Shown in pieces: positions 1 through 10,020 of a stretch of DNA of 33,500 nucleotides. Below the pieces are notes generated by a model, which was not told where the DNA came from, did not search any database, and worked only from the letters and a program-made list of their open reading frames with translations. The stretch is from the NCBI GenBank assembly GCA_963575745.1, contig CAUYUJ010022082.1, positions 647,801 to 681,300 on the forward strand. Reading direction: 5' to 3'. A program made the position numbers and the translations under genes. The DNA is from Prorocentrum cordatum. Lineage: Eukaryota; Sar; Dinophyceae; Prorocentrales; Prorocentraceae. Position 1 is the first letter of the stretch. Each line of letters opens with the position of its first letter.

Positions 1-4
1 TCGG

Positions 5-655
5 ATGAAACCGACGAACGAAGTAGATATACACAGTGATTCGTGGTATCGGAAGCTCACCGGGGAGGAAGACGATGAGTCTAAGGGCTACGGCATAAGT
101 GGGGCTAACGTATTACGGCGAGGAAACTCGCCTCAAGGCAAATCCGTAATCCACCTTTGCGACGGACTATGTAACTCACACCGATTGCAGGTGAGGTCCA
201 GCTATGCCGCTGAGGCACTTGCAGCTGCACACAACCTTGATGAGTGTTATCCTACGCTCATCACTCTCCACGAGCTCAAGGCAGGGGCCCTGGCTCCACG
301 ACAACTACGAGATATGCGTGAAGTTGGAGGCCTAGCTATTCAAGTATCCCTTACCATAGACGCTGAGTCTGTATGCAATTCGCTATCCAGCAAAGATCTT
401 AAGATACCGACGGAACGGACGTTGCTGGGACATATCAGCTGGAAACGTGAGCTTATGGATATAGGTATAGTTCATAACGCGCAGTGGTGTGATACTAGAG
501 ACATGACCGCAGATGGGCATACAAAGGGGAGTATAGATCGGGAGCTTCTTTTGGAGGTGATGTCAGGTACTCAGTCATTTAAGTATGATGTGAAGCAGTT
601 TGTTCCCTTTCGGGGTCCTGAGGACAGAAACAAGCCTAAGTCAAATCAGTTTTAG
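5..655 (+). CDS. Copia-like retrotransposon pol, C-terminal RNase H fragment
   Basis: The frame encodes about 216 residues and is cut by the left edge of the window, so the upstream integrase and reverse transcriptase are not visible. Residues around SSYAAEALAAAH carry the second RNase H acidic residue, LTIDAESVCNSL carries the next Asp, and WCDTRDMTADGHTKGSID matches the C-terminal block of Ty1/Copia RNase H (the usual ADxxTK motif, here ADGHTK). In the family this domain removes the RNA strand during reverse transcription in the virus-like particle. The frame is open to a TAG stop, with a basic tail after the domain. The apparent ATG at 5 is probably internal rather than the true start. I am confident about the family and unsure whether the parent element is intact. 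Confidence 0.82.
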   Translation: MKPTNEVDIHSDSWYRKLTGEEDDESKGYGISGANVLRRGNSPQGKSVIHLCDGLCNSHRLQVRSSYAAEALAAAHNLDECYPTLITLHELKAGALAPRQLRDMREVGGLAIQVSLTIDAESVCNSLSSKDLKIPTERTLLGHISWKRELMDIGIVHNAQWCDTRDMTADGHTKGSIDRELLLEVMSGTQSFKYDVKQFVPFRGPEDRNKPKSNQF

Positions 656-1305
656 TCTGTCCTTGTTGCCCCCGCGGTCCAGTTTGCCAGCATGGGCGCC
701 TAATGCAGAGGCGCCCTCCTAGTTGCTCGGAAACGAGCCTTACTTTTCACGCTTGGTAACGAGCCGGTTCAGAGTGATTCAGGCTCTGTGCTTTAATACC
801 TTCTTGCTCGGAGAGGTATAGCCTGTTTGGCTTACCTCTAGCCGGGCCGATAGCCCTTTGATGTCCAAGGGGCTATCTCGCGTATGCGTGAAATGCTTTG
901 CGAGGAAACTCGCCTTACAGTCTGGTGTTAGGCCGCACTGTACGCGCTGTTTTCCTCGCAAACAGTCGTGCGCGCGGCCTTTGTAGAGCCTAACGGCTGC
1001 GCGGCTATACTCACCGTCTCCTCCCCTCCCGACTTTAAGGGTAGCTCTTTGGGATATGTTATATAGGATCGGGAGTATAGCTCGCGCGCCGTTGCCTTTG
1101 GCTCAAGGCACGCGCGCCCTATTTGCCCGGACACTGCTTGTGTTCGCTATGTGCTGGAAATATCATTACATCGATCTTATCCTATCTTATCCGTCCATTT
1201 CCCTTACTGAACCACCACAGTACGGCACCGGACGCTACTTGCCATCCGCTTCCCATGGAATCGGATGCTATTTGACTTACCATAGTCACTTCAGACTCAG
1301 GAGAC
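656..1305. other. Untranslated flank of the Copia fragment, with small hairpins
   Basis: No convincing gene is seen. The stretch has a GGGCGCC/GGCGCCC stem at about 695-717 and small stems closed by GAAA loops: GCTCG-GAAA-CGAGC at 725-737 and CGAG-GAAA-CTCG at 901-912. The 15-mer CGAGGAAACTCGCCT occurs at 901-915 and also inside the coding fragment at 119-133. This is where a 3' LTR would be expected, but the matching 5' LTR lies outside the window, so no LTR borders can be set. Confidence 0.4.
1089..1107 (+). other. Weak spliced-leader-like sequence
   Basis: The 19-mer CCGTTGCCTTTGGCTCAAG resembles the dinoflagellate spliced leader with one substitution and about two missing bases. It is followed by GC-rich sequence with no clear coding frame. 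It could be a decayed leader relic or a chance match. Confidence 0.22.
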
Positions 1306-1545
1306 CTCCATAAGGCCCCAAGAGAGGTCCGCGAGGCGTCCCTGGAAAGCCCGAAGAGGTCAAAATCACAGATGTTGGTTTTTGTTTTTTCTTATGTGTT
1401 TGGCTTTCTCGCCGCGTTTTCGAGCTTCCAGCGGTCCAAGACCGCCCCAAGACCGCCCAAAAGACTCCCAGGGCGGGTCCAAGACGGGCCAATAAACCCC
1501 CAAGGATTGCCGAAGAGGCGCCCGGTAACCCCATGCCGAGGATAA
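1306..1545 (-). repeat. CCCAAGA-rich dispersed repeat (family I)
   Basis: The segment is made of CCCAAGAC/GCCCCAAGA-type steps on the plus strand. It resembles the blocks at 2998-3190 and 3295-3500 and, in opposite orientation, 27680-27866. Minus-strand frames look like low-complexity Leu/Gly/Ser/Trp sequence rather than a known protein. Confidence 0.45.
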
Positions 1546-1784
1546 TAAAGTACCCCCCCTAAGTCGTTAGAGTTTTTTTATCATCGACCTAAAAGGGTTT
1601 CAAATATAGGCGGAGGGTGCGGAGGCCGAACTTCATTATCACAGGGAAAGTTCGCCATCGAGGTTACTTCCAATAAGTTTGGGAGGCAGCCTAAAACCAA
1701 ACGGTCAATATTTCAAGGATGTCTCAAGCGGAACCAGCAATTATTTGATGATGTCTCAAGCGAAGCGAAAACTTATCGAGGATG
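1546..1784. other. No gene seen; short GATGTCTCAAGCG repeats
   Basis: Moderately AT-rich sequence without a recognisable gene. The phrase GATGTCTCAAGCG or a close variant occurs near 1718 and 1749, and GCGTCTCAAGCG recurs near 2844, after the tandem block. The block at 1785-2830 may therefore have grown inside a once continuous sequence. Confidence 0.35.
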
Positions 1785-1855
1785 TTTCTCTCTCTCTCTC
1801 TCTTTCTCTGTGTCTCTCTCTCTCTCTCTCTTTCTGTTTTTTTTCTCCTCCTCCC
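1785..1855 (+). repeat. TC dinucleotide/pyrimidine microsatellite
   Basis: A run of TC repeats with a few G interruptions, leading into the pyrimidine arm of the 254-bp repeat. Confidence 0.9.
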
Positions 1856-1866
1856 TCTGGCGCGCT

Positions 1867-2604
1867 GAACTTGTTCATCGCTGGGGTTGATTATCCTGGG
1901 GAAACTAAGCACATGAGCTACCCTACACGAACAGATGAATATTTTAATATGCAGTAAGCGTTTACAAATTAAATCTCATACGTTTTCAACTTTGGATGTT
2001 TGCTTCTACCTCCTGCTCTGCTTTTCCTGCTCTTCCTCCTTCTCATATTTTTCCTCTTACTTTTCTTCTTTCTTTATATTTCTCTTTCGGTTTAATTTTC
2101 TTTTTGTCTCCCTGGCCCCGTGAACTTGTTTATCGCTGGGGTTGGTTATCCTGGGGAAACTAAGCACATGAGCTACCCCTACACGAGCATATGAAAATTT
2201 TAATTTTCATTAAGCGTTTACACATTAAATTAAGTTTTGAATTATGGATTTTTGCTTCCTCGTTCTTCTCTCCTCCTCTTGCTCCTTCTCCTCCTTCTCC
2301 TCCTTTTCCTCCTCTACCTCCTCTTCCTCCTCTTCTCTTTTTATTTCTTTTTCTTCTCGTCTCCCTGTCCCCTGAACTTGTTTATCGCTTGGGTTGATTA
2401 TCCTGGGAAAACTAAGCACATGAGCTATCATTAAGCGTTTACAAATTCAAATGTAAGAAATTTAGAACTCTGGATTTTTGCTTCCTCCTTGTTCTCTCCT
2501 CCTCTTGCTCTTTCTCCTCTTCCTCATCCTCTTCCTCCTCTGCCTCCCCTTCCTCTTTTTCTCTTTCTATCTTTCTATTTAACTCTCTGTATTTCTTCTC
2601 CTTC
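1867..2604 (+). repeat. Three tandem units of about 254 bp with pyrimidine tracts
   Basis: Units begin at 1867, 2122 and 2374 with GAACTTGTTTATCGCTGGGG and continue with ATCCTGGGGAAACTAAGCAC, ATGAGCTA, TTAAGCGTTTACA and GGATTTTTGCTTCCTCCT. Each unit then passes into a 100-150 bp C/T tract rich in CTCCT. The non-pyrimidine core of about 110 bp is well conserved while the C/T arm varies. Small frames over the tracts are Leu/Ser/Phe low-complexity and are not genes. Confidence 0.85.
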
Positions 2605-2823
2605 CCCCTCGGGCATACCCCTCGGGCATGCCCCTAGGGCTTACCCCTAGGCCTGGCGGCCTACCCCTAGGGCCTACCCCTAGGCCTACCCTAGGCCTAC
2701 ACGCCGAGGCCCATCCCTAGGCCTACCCTAGGCCTACTCTTAGAGCCTACCCCTAGGCCTACCCCAGGCCTACCCCTAGGGCCTACCCCTAGGGCCTACC
2801 CTAGGCCTACCCTAGGCCTACCC
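2605..2823. repeat. CCTACCCCTAGG minisatellite
   Basis: Imperfect tandem copies of an 11-13 bp unit such as CCTACCCCTAGG or CCTACCCTAGG. Each contains the palindrome CCTAGG. Confidence 0.88.
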
Positions 2824-2997
2824 TTCCTTTTCTTATTCGAGGGCGTCTCAAGCGAACAACAGCAACAGCTCTCAAGATATCTTTGGCTTTTTCCTCTTGA
2901 TATCTCTTTATGCTGGCTCTGGCGGGCAACTTTTATTATCTCCCCGAAAACCCCGAACTTTATTATCCCTGTGTGTTTATTATCCGCGGCATTTGGT

Positions 2998-3500
2998 TAC
3001 CGCGCTCCCCGGCCTCACGGGGAGCTCCCAAAACGCTCCAGGACGCCCCAAGACAGCCCCAAGAACCCCTCAGAATGCGAAAGAACAGCCGAAGATGCTC
3101 TCAGGCAGTCCAAAACAGTCTATGGACGGCTCCCCAGACTCCGGGTAGGCCTCCAGAAGCCTCCAAGACACTGCAATAGAACTCCGAGAGATGTCCCGAG
3201 AGAGCCCGGAGAGCAACAAAAATCGTAGAATCTCAATTTTTTCCAAAGTGGAACTCCTATTCGGGGGTCGCACACATCCCCTGACATCTGGCCAGTACCG
3301 CGCCTCCCGGCTTCTTGGGGAGACCCCAAGACGCCGAAGGACAGCCCAAGACGACCCCAAGGAGCCCCCAGACCGTAAAGAACGGCCCAACACGCTCCCG
3401 CGCAGCCCGAGACACGCTTCCAACTGCTCTCCAGGCCTCCAGGAGGCCTCCAGAACCCGCAAGGGGTCCGGAAGATCCCACACACCTGAGGGGCCCGGCT
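2998..3500. repeat. Two diverged tandem copies of a ~300-bp family I block
   Basis: The block starting TACCGCGCTCCCCGGC near 2998 is repeated from about 3295 (TACCGCGCCTCCCGGC). Both carry CCCAAGAC steps, a GGCCTCCAGAAGCCTCC-type middle and an AT-richer tail. Frames open on both strands across these blocks, as expected for quasi-repetitive GC-rich DNA. Confidence 0.7.
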
Positions 3501-3658
3501 AACAAAACCCGCGAGGCACAAACAAAAAACAGCGCCGAACAGCGCCGAGGAATTGGGAAACACGGGAATCCCACATTTTTTCCCAACCATCCTGTGGTGT
3601 TGGGTCCTCGTTTTGAAGAGACGTCGCCCCGCGTTCCTTCCTTCCCGCTGCCCCCCTC

Positions 3659-4712
3659 CCAGTGGGTGTGCCCGCATGCGTCCCGCACACCCATTTCGGC
3701 ACACCCCTCACACGTTTCGTGGCCCCGTAGGGAGCTCCACCGAAGGTCCCAGTGGGTGTGCCCGCATGCGTCCCGCACACCCATTTCATCACACCCTTCA
3801 CATATTTCGTGGCCCCATAGGGAGCCCCACCGAAGGTCCCAGTGGGTGTGCCCGCATGCGTCCCGCACACCCATTTCGGCACACCCCTCACACGTTTCGT
3901 GGCCCCATAGGGAGCTCCACCGAAGGTCCCAGTGGGTGTGCCCGCATGCGTCCCGCACACCCATTTCGGCACACCCCTCACACGTTTCGTGGCCCCATAG
4001 GGAGCTCCACCGAAGGTCCCAGTGGGTGTGCCCGCATGTGTCCCGCACACACGCTTCGTGGCCCCATAGGGGGGTCCACCGAAGGTCCCAGTGGATGTGC
4101 CCGCATGCGTCCCGCACGCCCATTTCGGCACACCCCTCACACGTTTCGTGGCCCCATAGGGAGCCCCACCGAAGGTCCCAGTGGGTGTGCCCGCATGCGT
4201 CCCGCACACCCATTTCGGCACACCCCTCACACGTTTCGTGGCCCCAAACACAGTGAGGTCCCAGTGGGTGTGCCCGCATGCGTCCCGCACACCCATTTCG
4301 GCACACCCCTCACACGTTTCGTGGCCCCATAAGGAGCTCCTCCGAAGGTCCCAGTGGGTGTGCCCGCATGCGTCACGCACACCCATTTCGGCACACCCTT
4401 CACACGTTTCGTGGCCCCATACGGAGCTCCACCGAAGGTCCCAATGGGTGTGCCCGCATGCGTCCCGCACGCCCATTTCGGCACACCCCTCACACGTTTC
4501 GTGGCTCCATACGGAGCTCCACCGAAGGTCCCAGTGGGTGTACCCGCATGCGTCCCGCACGCCCATTTCGGCACACCCCTCACACGTTTCGTGGCCCCAT
4601 ACGGAGCTCCACCGAAGGTCCGAGTGGGTGTGCCCGCATTCGTCCCGCACACCCATTTCGGCACACCCTTCACGCGTTTCGTGGCCCCATAGGGAGCCCC
4701 ACCGAAGGTCCC
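3659..4712. repeat. 90-bp minisatellite, 12 tandem copies
   Basis: Unit starts (AGTGGGTGTG) fall at 3661, 3751, 3841, 3931, 4021, 4090, 4180, 4263, 4353, 4443, 4533 and 4623. Most units are 90 bp; one is 69 bp and one 83 bp. Because 90 is a multiple of three, several frames on both strands stay open and give 30-residue repeats, including a Cys/His-rich minus-strand version (CEGCAEMGVRDACGHTH). The 83-bp unit breaks every such frame, so the open frames look like a by-product, although a repeat protein cannot be fully excluded. Confidence 0.95.
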
Positions 4713-5289
4713 CGTGGCGCAGTCCGCACGCGTCTCCCCCACTCAGTACACCTCCGTCGGAGGCCGTCGGAGTTCCGCTCCTCCCTCGCCCGTCGTCGCT
4801 CTGCCCAGCGGCAAGAGCCTTGCCCGCCATCAGCCAGCCAGCTAGCTCTCTTTGCTGCGCGCAGCGGACGACCCGCGCGCGTCGCTGGGACCACTCCGGG
4901 GCGACCTGCGCGCGTCGCTGGGACTCCGCGCTGCGCTGCGCCCGCAGCTTTGGACTTTTGAGTGCGCGGGCAAAGAGGGAGTAAAAGAAGGGGAGGGAGC
5001 GGGCGCGATCCTCGCGGTGGCGTCGCGGCGCGCGGGCGATGCCGTCGGGGAGTCCTGGGGAAGCTCCTTGCGGCGGCCACGCCCAGCGTCACGAGTACTC
5101 AGAGGCAGTCATTCACAAACTATTAGCATTCATATACAATTGCACCATTCATTTGCATACTCGCATTCATGCACGTAGACTCGCTCGCACGCAGATTCAT
5201 CCACAATCAGACGCACTCGCGCTCAGATTCACCCGCGCTCAGTTTCCCCGACGTACTCAGATCAATCGTTTTCGTGTGCGTTGTGTACC
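4713..5289. other. No gene seen; GC-rich then AT-richer spacer
   Basis: Contains a 33-bp direct duplication around 4869 and 4902 (CGACCCGCGCGCGTCGCTGG and a one-base variant) and, from 5100, degenerate ATTCAT/CGCACTC steps. No supported coding region. Confidence 0.4.
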
Positions 5290-5350
5290 ACGCCATTCAT
5301 TTCGGCACACCACTAGCACGGTTCGTTGCCCCATAGGGATCACCACCGAA
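5290..5350. repeat. Isolated diverged copy of the 90-bp minisatellite unit
   Basis: Matches the unit phrases CATTTCGGCACACC, CACGGTTCGTTGCCCCATAG and CACCGAA in order, about 600 bp beyond the array. Confidence 0.7.
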
Positions 5351-5690
5351 CAAGGGAATCACAATTGCGGTACTCACACCTGCATATGGTTGGGTCCTTC
5401 GTCTGGCTAATTTTGTTTTTCAAGTGTGGCCCCCGGTCTACTCTTGCACAACAGACCACAATTCAGACCCCCTTCACCTCCCCAGAAATACCCAGGAAGC
5501 TTTTGAGGCCCCAAATCGTTGAGCACCTAAATGAAATTAATGATTTCTGACATTATACGATTCCGAGGCTTGCGCAGGAGTCCCTGGGCGCAAGAAGCGA
5601 CCGACACAATATTACAAGAGTTAGCCGATCAAGCCTAGCTAGAACTTGAGCTCGCGCGAAGCGCGTGCGATGGTTGTAGTTTCTCTTTGT
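5351..5690. other. No gene seen
   Basis: Ordinary unique-looking sequence with short frames only. No family motif, RNA gene or repeat was recognised. Confidence 0.35.
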
Positions 5691-6006
5691 AAACATACAC
5701 ATACACATACACACATACATATACACACATACATACATACATACATACATACATACATACATACATACATACACACACACATACATACATACATACATAC
5801 ATACATACATACATACATACGTACGTACGTACATACATACATACATACATACATACATGCACACCTGCCTACCGGCGTGAAAACATACAAACCTGCACAC
5901 ACATATATGCTTCTATACAACTACGTACATACATACATGCTTACATACAGACATATATACATACATACAAATCTAGATACACGTATCTATACGTATACAT
6001 ATACAT
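5691..6006. repeat. ATAC tetranucleotide microsatellite
   Basis: Nearly pure CATA repeats at about 5720-5862 with a short GTAC patch at 5820, flanked by degenerate CACATA and ATACAT steps to about 6006. Frames across it encode only Thr/His/Ile/Tyr repeats or Tyr/Val/Cys/Met repeats. Confidence 0.95.
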
Positions 6007-6074
6007 TCCCCAAACAGTGCTTGCACTTAGGGGCTCTTGCTTACTTCTGTGCTACGGATCTGACAGTGGTTGCT

Positions 6075-6350
6075 GTTCTGGCGGCTATTTTGTCGCCGTC
6101 GCCGCCCCCCGTCGCCGCCTCGTCGCCGCCCGTAGTCTTCGAGGGGTTGCGGGTTTGGTGGCTATGTTGTCGCCGTCGCCGTCCCGTTGCCGCCTCGTCG
6201 CCGCCCGTCGTCTGGGCCTTGTTTTGCAATGACTTACATTGCTTTTGATTGCTTTGCTTCTCTTTTGCGTCGCACTGCTGTAGATTGACTTGCATTGCTG
6301 CGCATTGGTTCGCATTGCGTTGCATCGCTTCTCATCGCGTTGCCATGCTT
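6075..6350. repeat. Two-copy CGCCGTCGC repeat and a ~10-bp TTGCATTGCG minisatellite
   Basis: GGCTATTTTGTCGCCGTCGC at about 6083 recurs as GGCTATGTTGTCGCCGTCGC at about 6161. From 6230 a degenerate 10-bp TTGCATTGCG-like repeat runs to about 6350. Confidence 0.65.
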
Positions 6351-7068
6351 TGCAAGGTGGATTCCACCGCTTATACTGCACCACATTGATTCTCCTTTCT
6401 AAAAAGAGGATAGACTCTACCCCCCCCCGGCGTTATCGCCCCCCCCTTCGGATATGTAAATCACATGGTTCTGACCACATGTCCATCCTAAATATGACAT
6501 CGAAATATCCTCGGGGGGCCGGGTTCCCCCCCCCTGAGGTTCCCATGTGAAAACACGATGCGGTGACATTTGTTGTTCTAACATCGCAATGTTTCCCGAA
6601 TCCCTTGCAAAAAATGGGACGAAGTGCACACGCGCGCGTCGTCGCGCGCGCATGCCGGAATCCTTCAAAAACCTTCGGTGCCGGCAGGATTTCGCAATCG
6701 AGTGCATAAAAAACATACAAACATACAGGGTTTCGTAACACTGATTGGCTAAAAAAGCTTACGCGCGAGCTCTGGCGAAATCTTGAGAAAACCATATTGG
6801 TTTTTCAAGATTTTCACAACATGCTTCCAAACGGGCGTCGCGCGCGCATGTCGAATTCTGTCGAACGCCCTTGCGCGTGTGCCGTCGCGAGAATCGTCTG
6901 CAAAAAATGAAACGAAGTGCAGACGCGCGCGTCGTCGCGCGCGTGCGCCGAAATCCTTCAAAACCCATCGGTTTCGGAAGGACTTCAAAATCGCGCGTCC
7001 AAAAAACCTACAAAAACACAAGGTTTCGCAACACGGATTTTCAACAAAAGCATGCGCGCGCGCTTTTG

Positions 7069-7626
7069 CGGCGTCGTCGTCGTCGTCGTCGTCGCCGTCC
7101 TCCCTCCTCCCGCGTCGTCGTCGTCGTCGCCTACGTCGTCCTGTGTCTTTCCTCGTGTTCGTCGTCGTCGTCCTCTTTGGCGTCGTGGTCGTTTCCGTCG
7201 TCGTTGTCGCCGTGGTCGTCTTTCCTCCTCCTCCCTCGTCGTCGTCGTCGTTGTCCGTCGTCGGCGTCTCGTCGTCGTCCCTCCTATTTCGACGCCGTCG
7301 TCGTCGTCGTTGTCGTCGTCGTCTCGTCGTCGTCTTCCCTCCTCCCTCGTCGCTGTCGTCGTCGGCGTCGCCGTCCTTCCTCCTTCTTTGCACTCGCGTC
7401 GTCGCCGTCCTCCCTCCTCCCTCGTCGTTGTCGTCGCTGTCGTCGTTGTCGCCATCGTCGTCCTCCCTCCTCCCTCGTCGTCGTCTTCGTTGGCGACGTC
7501 GTCGTCGTCTTCGTCGTCTTCGTCGGCGTCGGCGTCGTCGCCATCTTTGTCGTCGTCGACGTCGGCATCGTCGTCGTCGCCGCCGTCGTCGTCGTCGTCG
7601 TGGTCGCTGTCGTCGTCGGCGTCGGT
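7069..7626. repeat. Degenerate GTC trinucleotide array, copy 1
   Basis: About 560 bp of GTC/CGT repeats with scattered CCTCCCTCC interruptions. Every frame is low-complexity (Val, Ser, Arg on plus; Asp, Thr, Arg on minus), so the long open frames are not evidence of genes. Confidence 0.95.
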
Positions 7627-8569
7627 TTCGTGGCCAATTGCCATGTGGTACCTACCGTCACGGTCTTGACTTAAGAGGTCTTGCGACCAAGTTGCGGGTG
7701 GGAGGGTGGGATGTTTGCACGAGCAGTGGAGAGGACAGCTTCAAGACGATCAACGTGGGTTGCACCACATAAGTTCTCCTTACTTGGAGAGTAACAGGAT
7801 CGACCCCCCCCCCAGACTTAACCACATCCCGTCCCGTATTGCAGGTTACATCTGATTCTGCCCCATCGGCCATCCTAACTACCTTTATGTTATCCCAGCT
7901 AGACAGGTGTCGCTCACCCCCCATATCCTCTGCAACAGACGGTATGCGCGCACATCCGATTATGAACGGTCGTCAGTTTTAAAGAACCGCTTGCGACCAT
8001 GAGACGAAGTGCTCACGCGTGCGTCGTCACGCGCGCATGTCGAAATCCTGCAACAACCTCACATTTCGTATGGGGTCAAAAACGAGCGTCCCGAAAACAT
8101 GCACAAGTTCATAGCTTTGCAACACGAGTTTTTCAAGTATAAACCTACTCTTGCGCTCTTGCAGGTTATACAGGGAACCACAGGTGTTCAACATGTCGTC
8201 AACTGCTACAAAGCGGATGCCTCGCGCGCGCATGCCGACATCGTCCGGCCGCCTTTGCGCGCGTTTTGTTGCAATAATCTTTTGCGGCAGATGGGGCGGA
8301 GTGCGCACGTCCGCGTCGTCGCGCGCGCATGCGGCAATCCTTCAAACACCTCCTGGTTTCGTACAGGTATCCAATTTCCTGATCTAATTTTTTAGGACCC
8401 CATAAGTTTCCCAACATCTGCATTCCATTCTGCCAAACGGGCCTGCCGCGCCACATGCCGAATTCGCTCGAACGCCCCTGCGCGGGAGGGCACGCTCCGT
8501 GTCAAACAATACCATGCGGGCCACTTGCGCGTCGGCCGCGCGCGCATGCCGAATTCCTTGCAAAACCTT

Positions 8570-9050
8570 CACCACCGACGCGAGGACGCCGTCAGCGTCG
8601 TCTGCTTGATCAGCATCGGCGCCGTCACTGCCGTTGCCGTCGTCGTTGTCATCATTGTCGCTAGCATCGCTGCTGCCATCATCGCGCTTACCGTTGCCGA
8701 CGCCGTCATGATACCGCGCCCGCCCAAGTCGCCGACTCGTTGTGAGGTGCCCGTTGGGAAGTGCCGAGTGGTCAGCGCCATCGCGGCCGCGTCGGTCGCG
8801 CCAAGCTGGCTGGCCGCTTCGCGCGCGAGCATGCGCGTTAGCGCGGCCGCGGCGAGGCGCCAACCAGCGCTGAGCAGTCATCGCGATCGCCGCCGTATGG
8901 GTTTAACAAACCAGCTTGCGGGTGGAATGCGTGGAACGATTGCGCGAAGGGTGGAGTTGACACCTTCAAGTTCGGCAGGGTGGTTTGCAGCATGCGGATT
9001 GCACACCATAGCTTGCACAACGTACAATCGGATGATTCTCCTGTCGGGTA
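8570..9050 (+). repeat. GCGGCCGC-rich section of array unit, copy 1
   Basis: Begins CACCACCGACGCG and contains CGATCGC, GCGGCCGC and TGGCCGCTTCGCGCGCGAGC. It matches 9538-10020 block by block with many substitutions. The plus frame encodes Ala/Val-rich sequence without a known domain. Confidence 0.75.
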
Positions 9051-9537
9051 AGGAAGAGGATCCACCACCACCCCGAGGCCAGGACTAGATGTGCAATTTT
9101 CATACAGTCAAACCAGGCTCGACCCCCCCCCTCACACACCATCCTTTGCACAGACCGCGATCCGCGCACAGCTGGTGACCAAAAGCCATTGAAATTATAA
9201 GTGTCAGGCGCAACGCATGGGACGACGTGCGCTCGCGTGCGTTGCCGCGCGCGCGTGCCGTCATTTGTTCAACTACCATCGGTCCCGTAGGGGATTGAAA
9301 ATCGAGTGTTTCGACACGTCGACCGACACAGAGTTCCAACAACATGATATTCAAATCACATAAATAAGGTAGCCCGTGCGACCTTGCGAATTCTTACCAA
9401 ACGGGCCTTTCGCGCGCGTGTCCGAACCATTCGAATGCTCTTGCGCGCGCGCTGGGGGACACGATCCCCGCACAATGATATCACGCGGCCCTTTTAGGCG
9501 CGTCCGCTGCGCGTGCCTGTCGAAACCTTTCCTAAAT

Positions 9538-10020
9538 TTTCACCACCGACACGTGGACACCATAAACAGCATCGGGGGGACCAACATCCGCGCCGTCAAT
9601 GGTTTCGCCAGCGCTATCGTCATCGTCGTTACCAGTACCGCTAGTATCATCATCGTGTATGCTTTTGCCGGCGCGGCCATGGTACCGCGCCCGCCAAGCT
9701 CGCCCTGCAGTGCCCGCGCGTCACCGGGGTTGGCCTTACGCGCCGGGAAATGGCCAGCGGTCAGCACCACCGCGGCGGCGTTGGTCGCGCCAGACTAGCT
9801 GGCCGCTTCGCGCGCGAGCTTGCGCGCGCTAGCGCGGCCGCAGCAATGCGCCAGCCAGCGCCGAACAGTCATGGCAATCGCGGCCGCATTGGTTTTGCAA
9901 ACCAAACTGCGGATGGATGGGTGGGATGATTGCGCGAGCAATGGAGTTGACAATTTCAAGTTCGGCAGAGCGACCTGCACCACGTACGTTGCACCAGATC
10001 GATTGCACGACGTAGATTTT
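9538..10020 (+). repeat. GCGGCCGC-rich section of array unit, copy 2
   Basis: Diverged copy of 8570-9050, sharing CACCACCGACRCG, TACCGCGCCCGCC, CTGGCCGCTTCGCGCGCGAG and TCAAGTTCGGCAG. Confidence 0.75.

Noticed and set aside
656-1305. 3' LTR of the Copia element
   Set aside because: Expected here, but no second copy is present in the window to set borders, and no clear TG..CA ends could be fixed.
2605-2823. Telomere-like repeat (CCCTA-rich)
   Set aside because: The unit is CCTACCCCTAGG, not the CCCTAAA complement of a TTTAGGG telomere repeat.
3659-4712. CRISPR-like appearance of regular repeats
   Set aside because: Units are uniform over their whole 90 bp with no variable spacers, and the genome is eukaryotic.
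3257-4830. Several 250-440 residue open frames on both strands with 30-residue repeats
   Set aside because: They all follow the 90-bp unit, are open on both strands at once, and break at the 83-bp unit.
6783-7772. Long Ser/Val/Arg-rich frames over the GTC arrays (also 10225-11643)
   Set aside because: Low-complexity read-through of a trinucleotide array; all frames and both strands behave alike.
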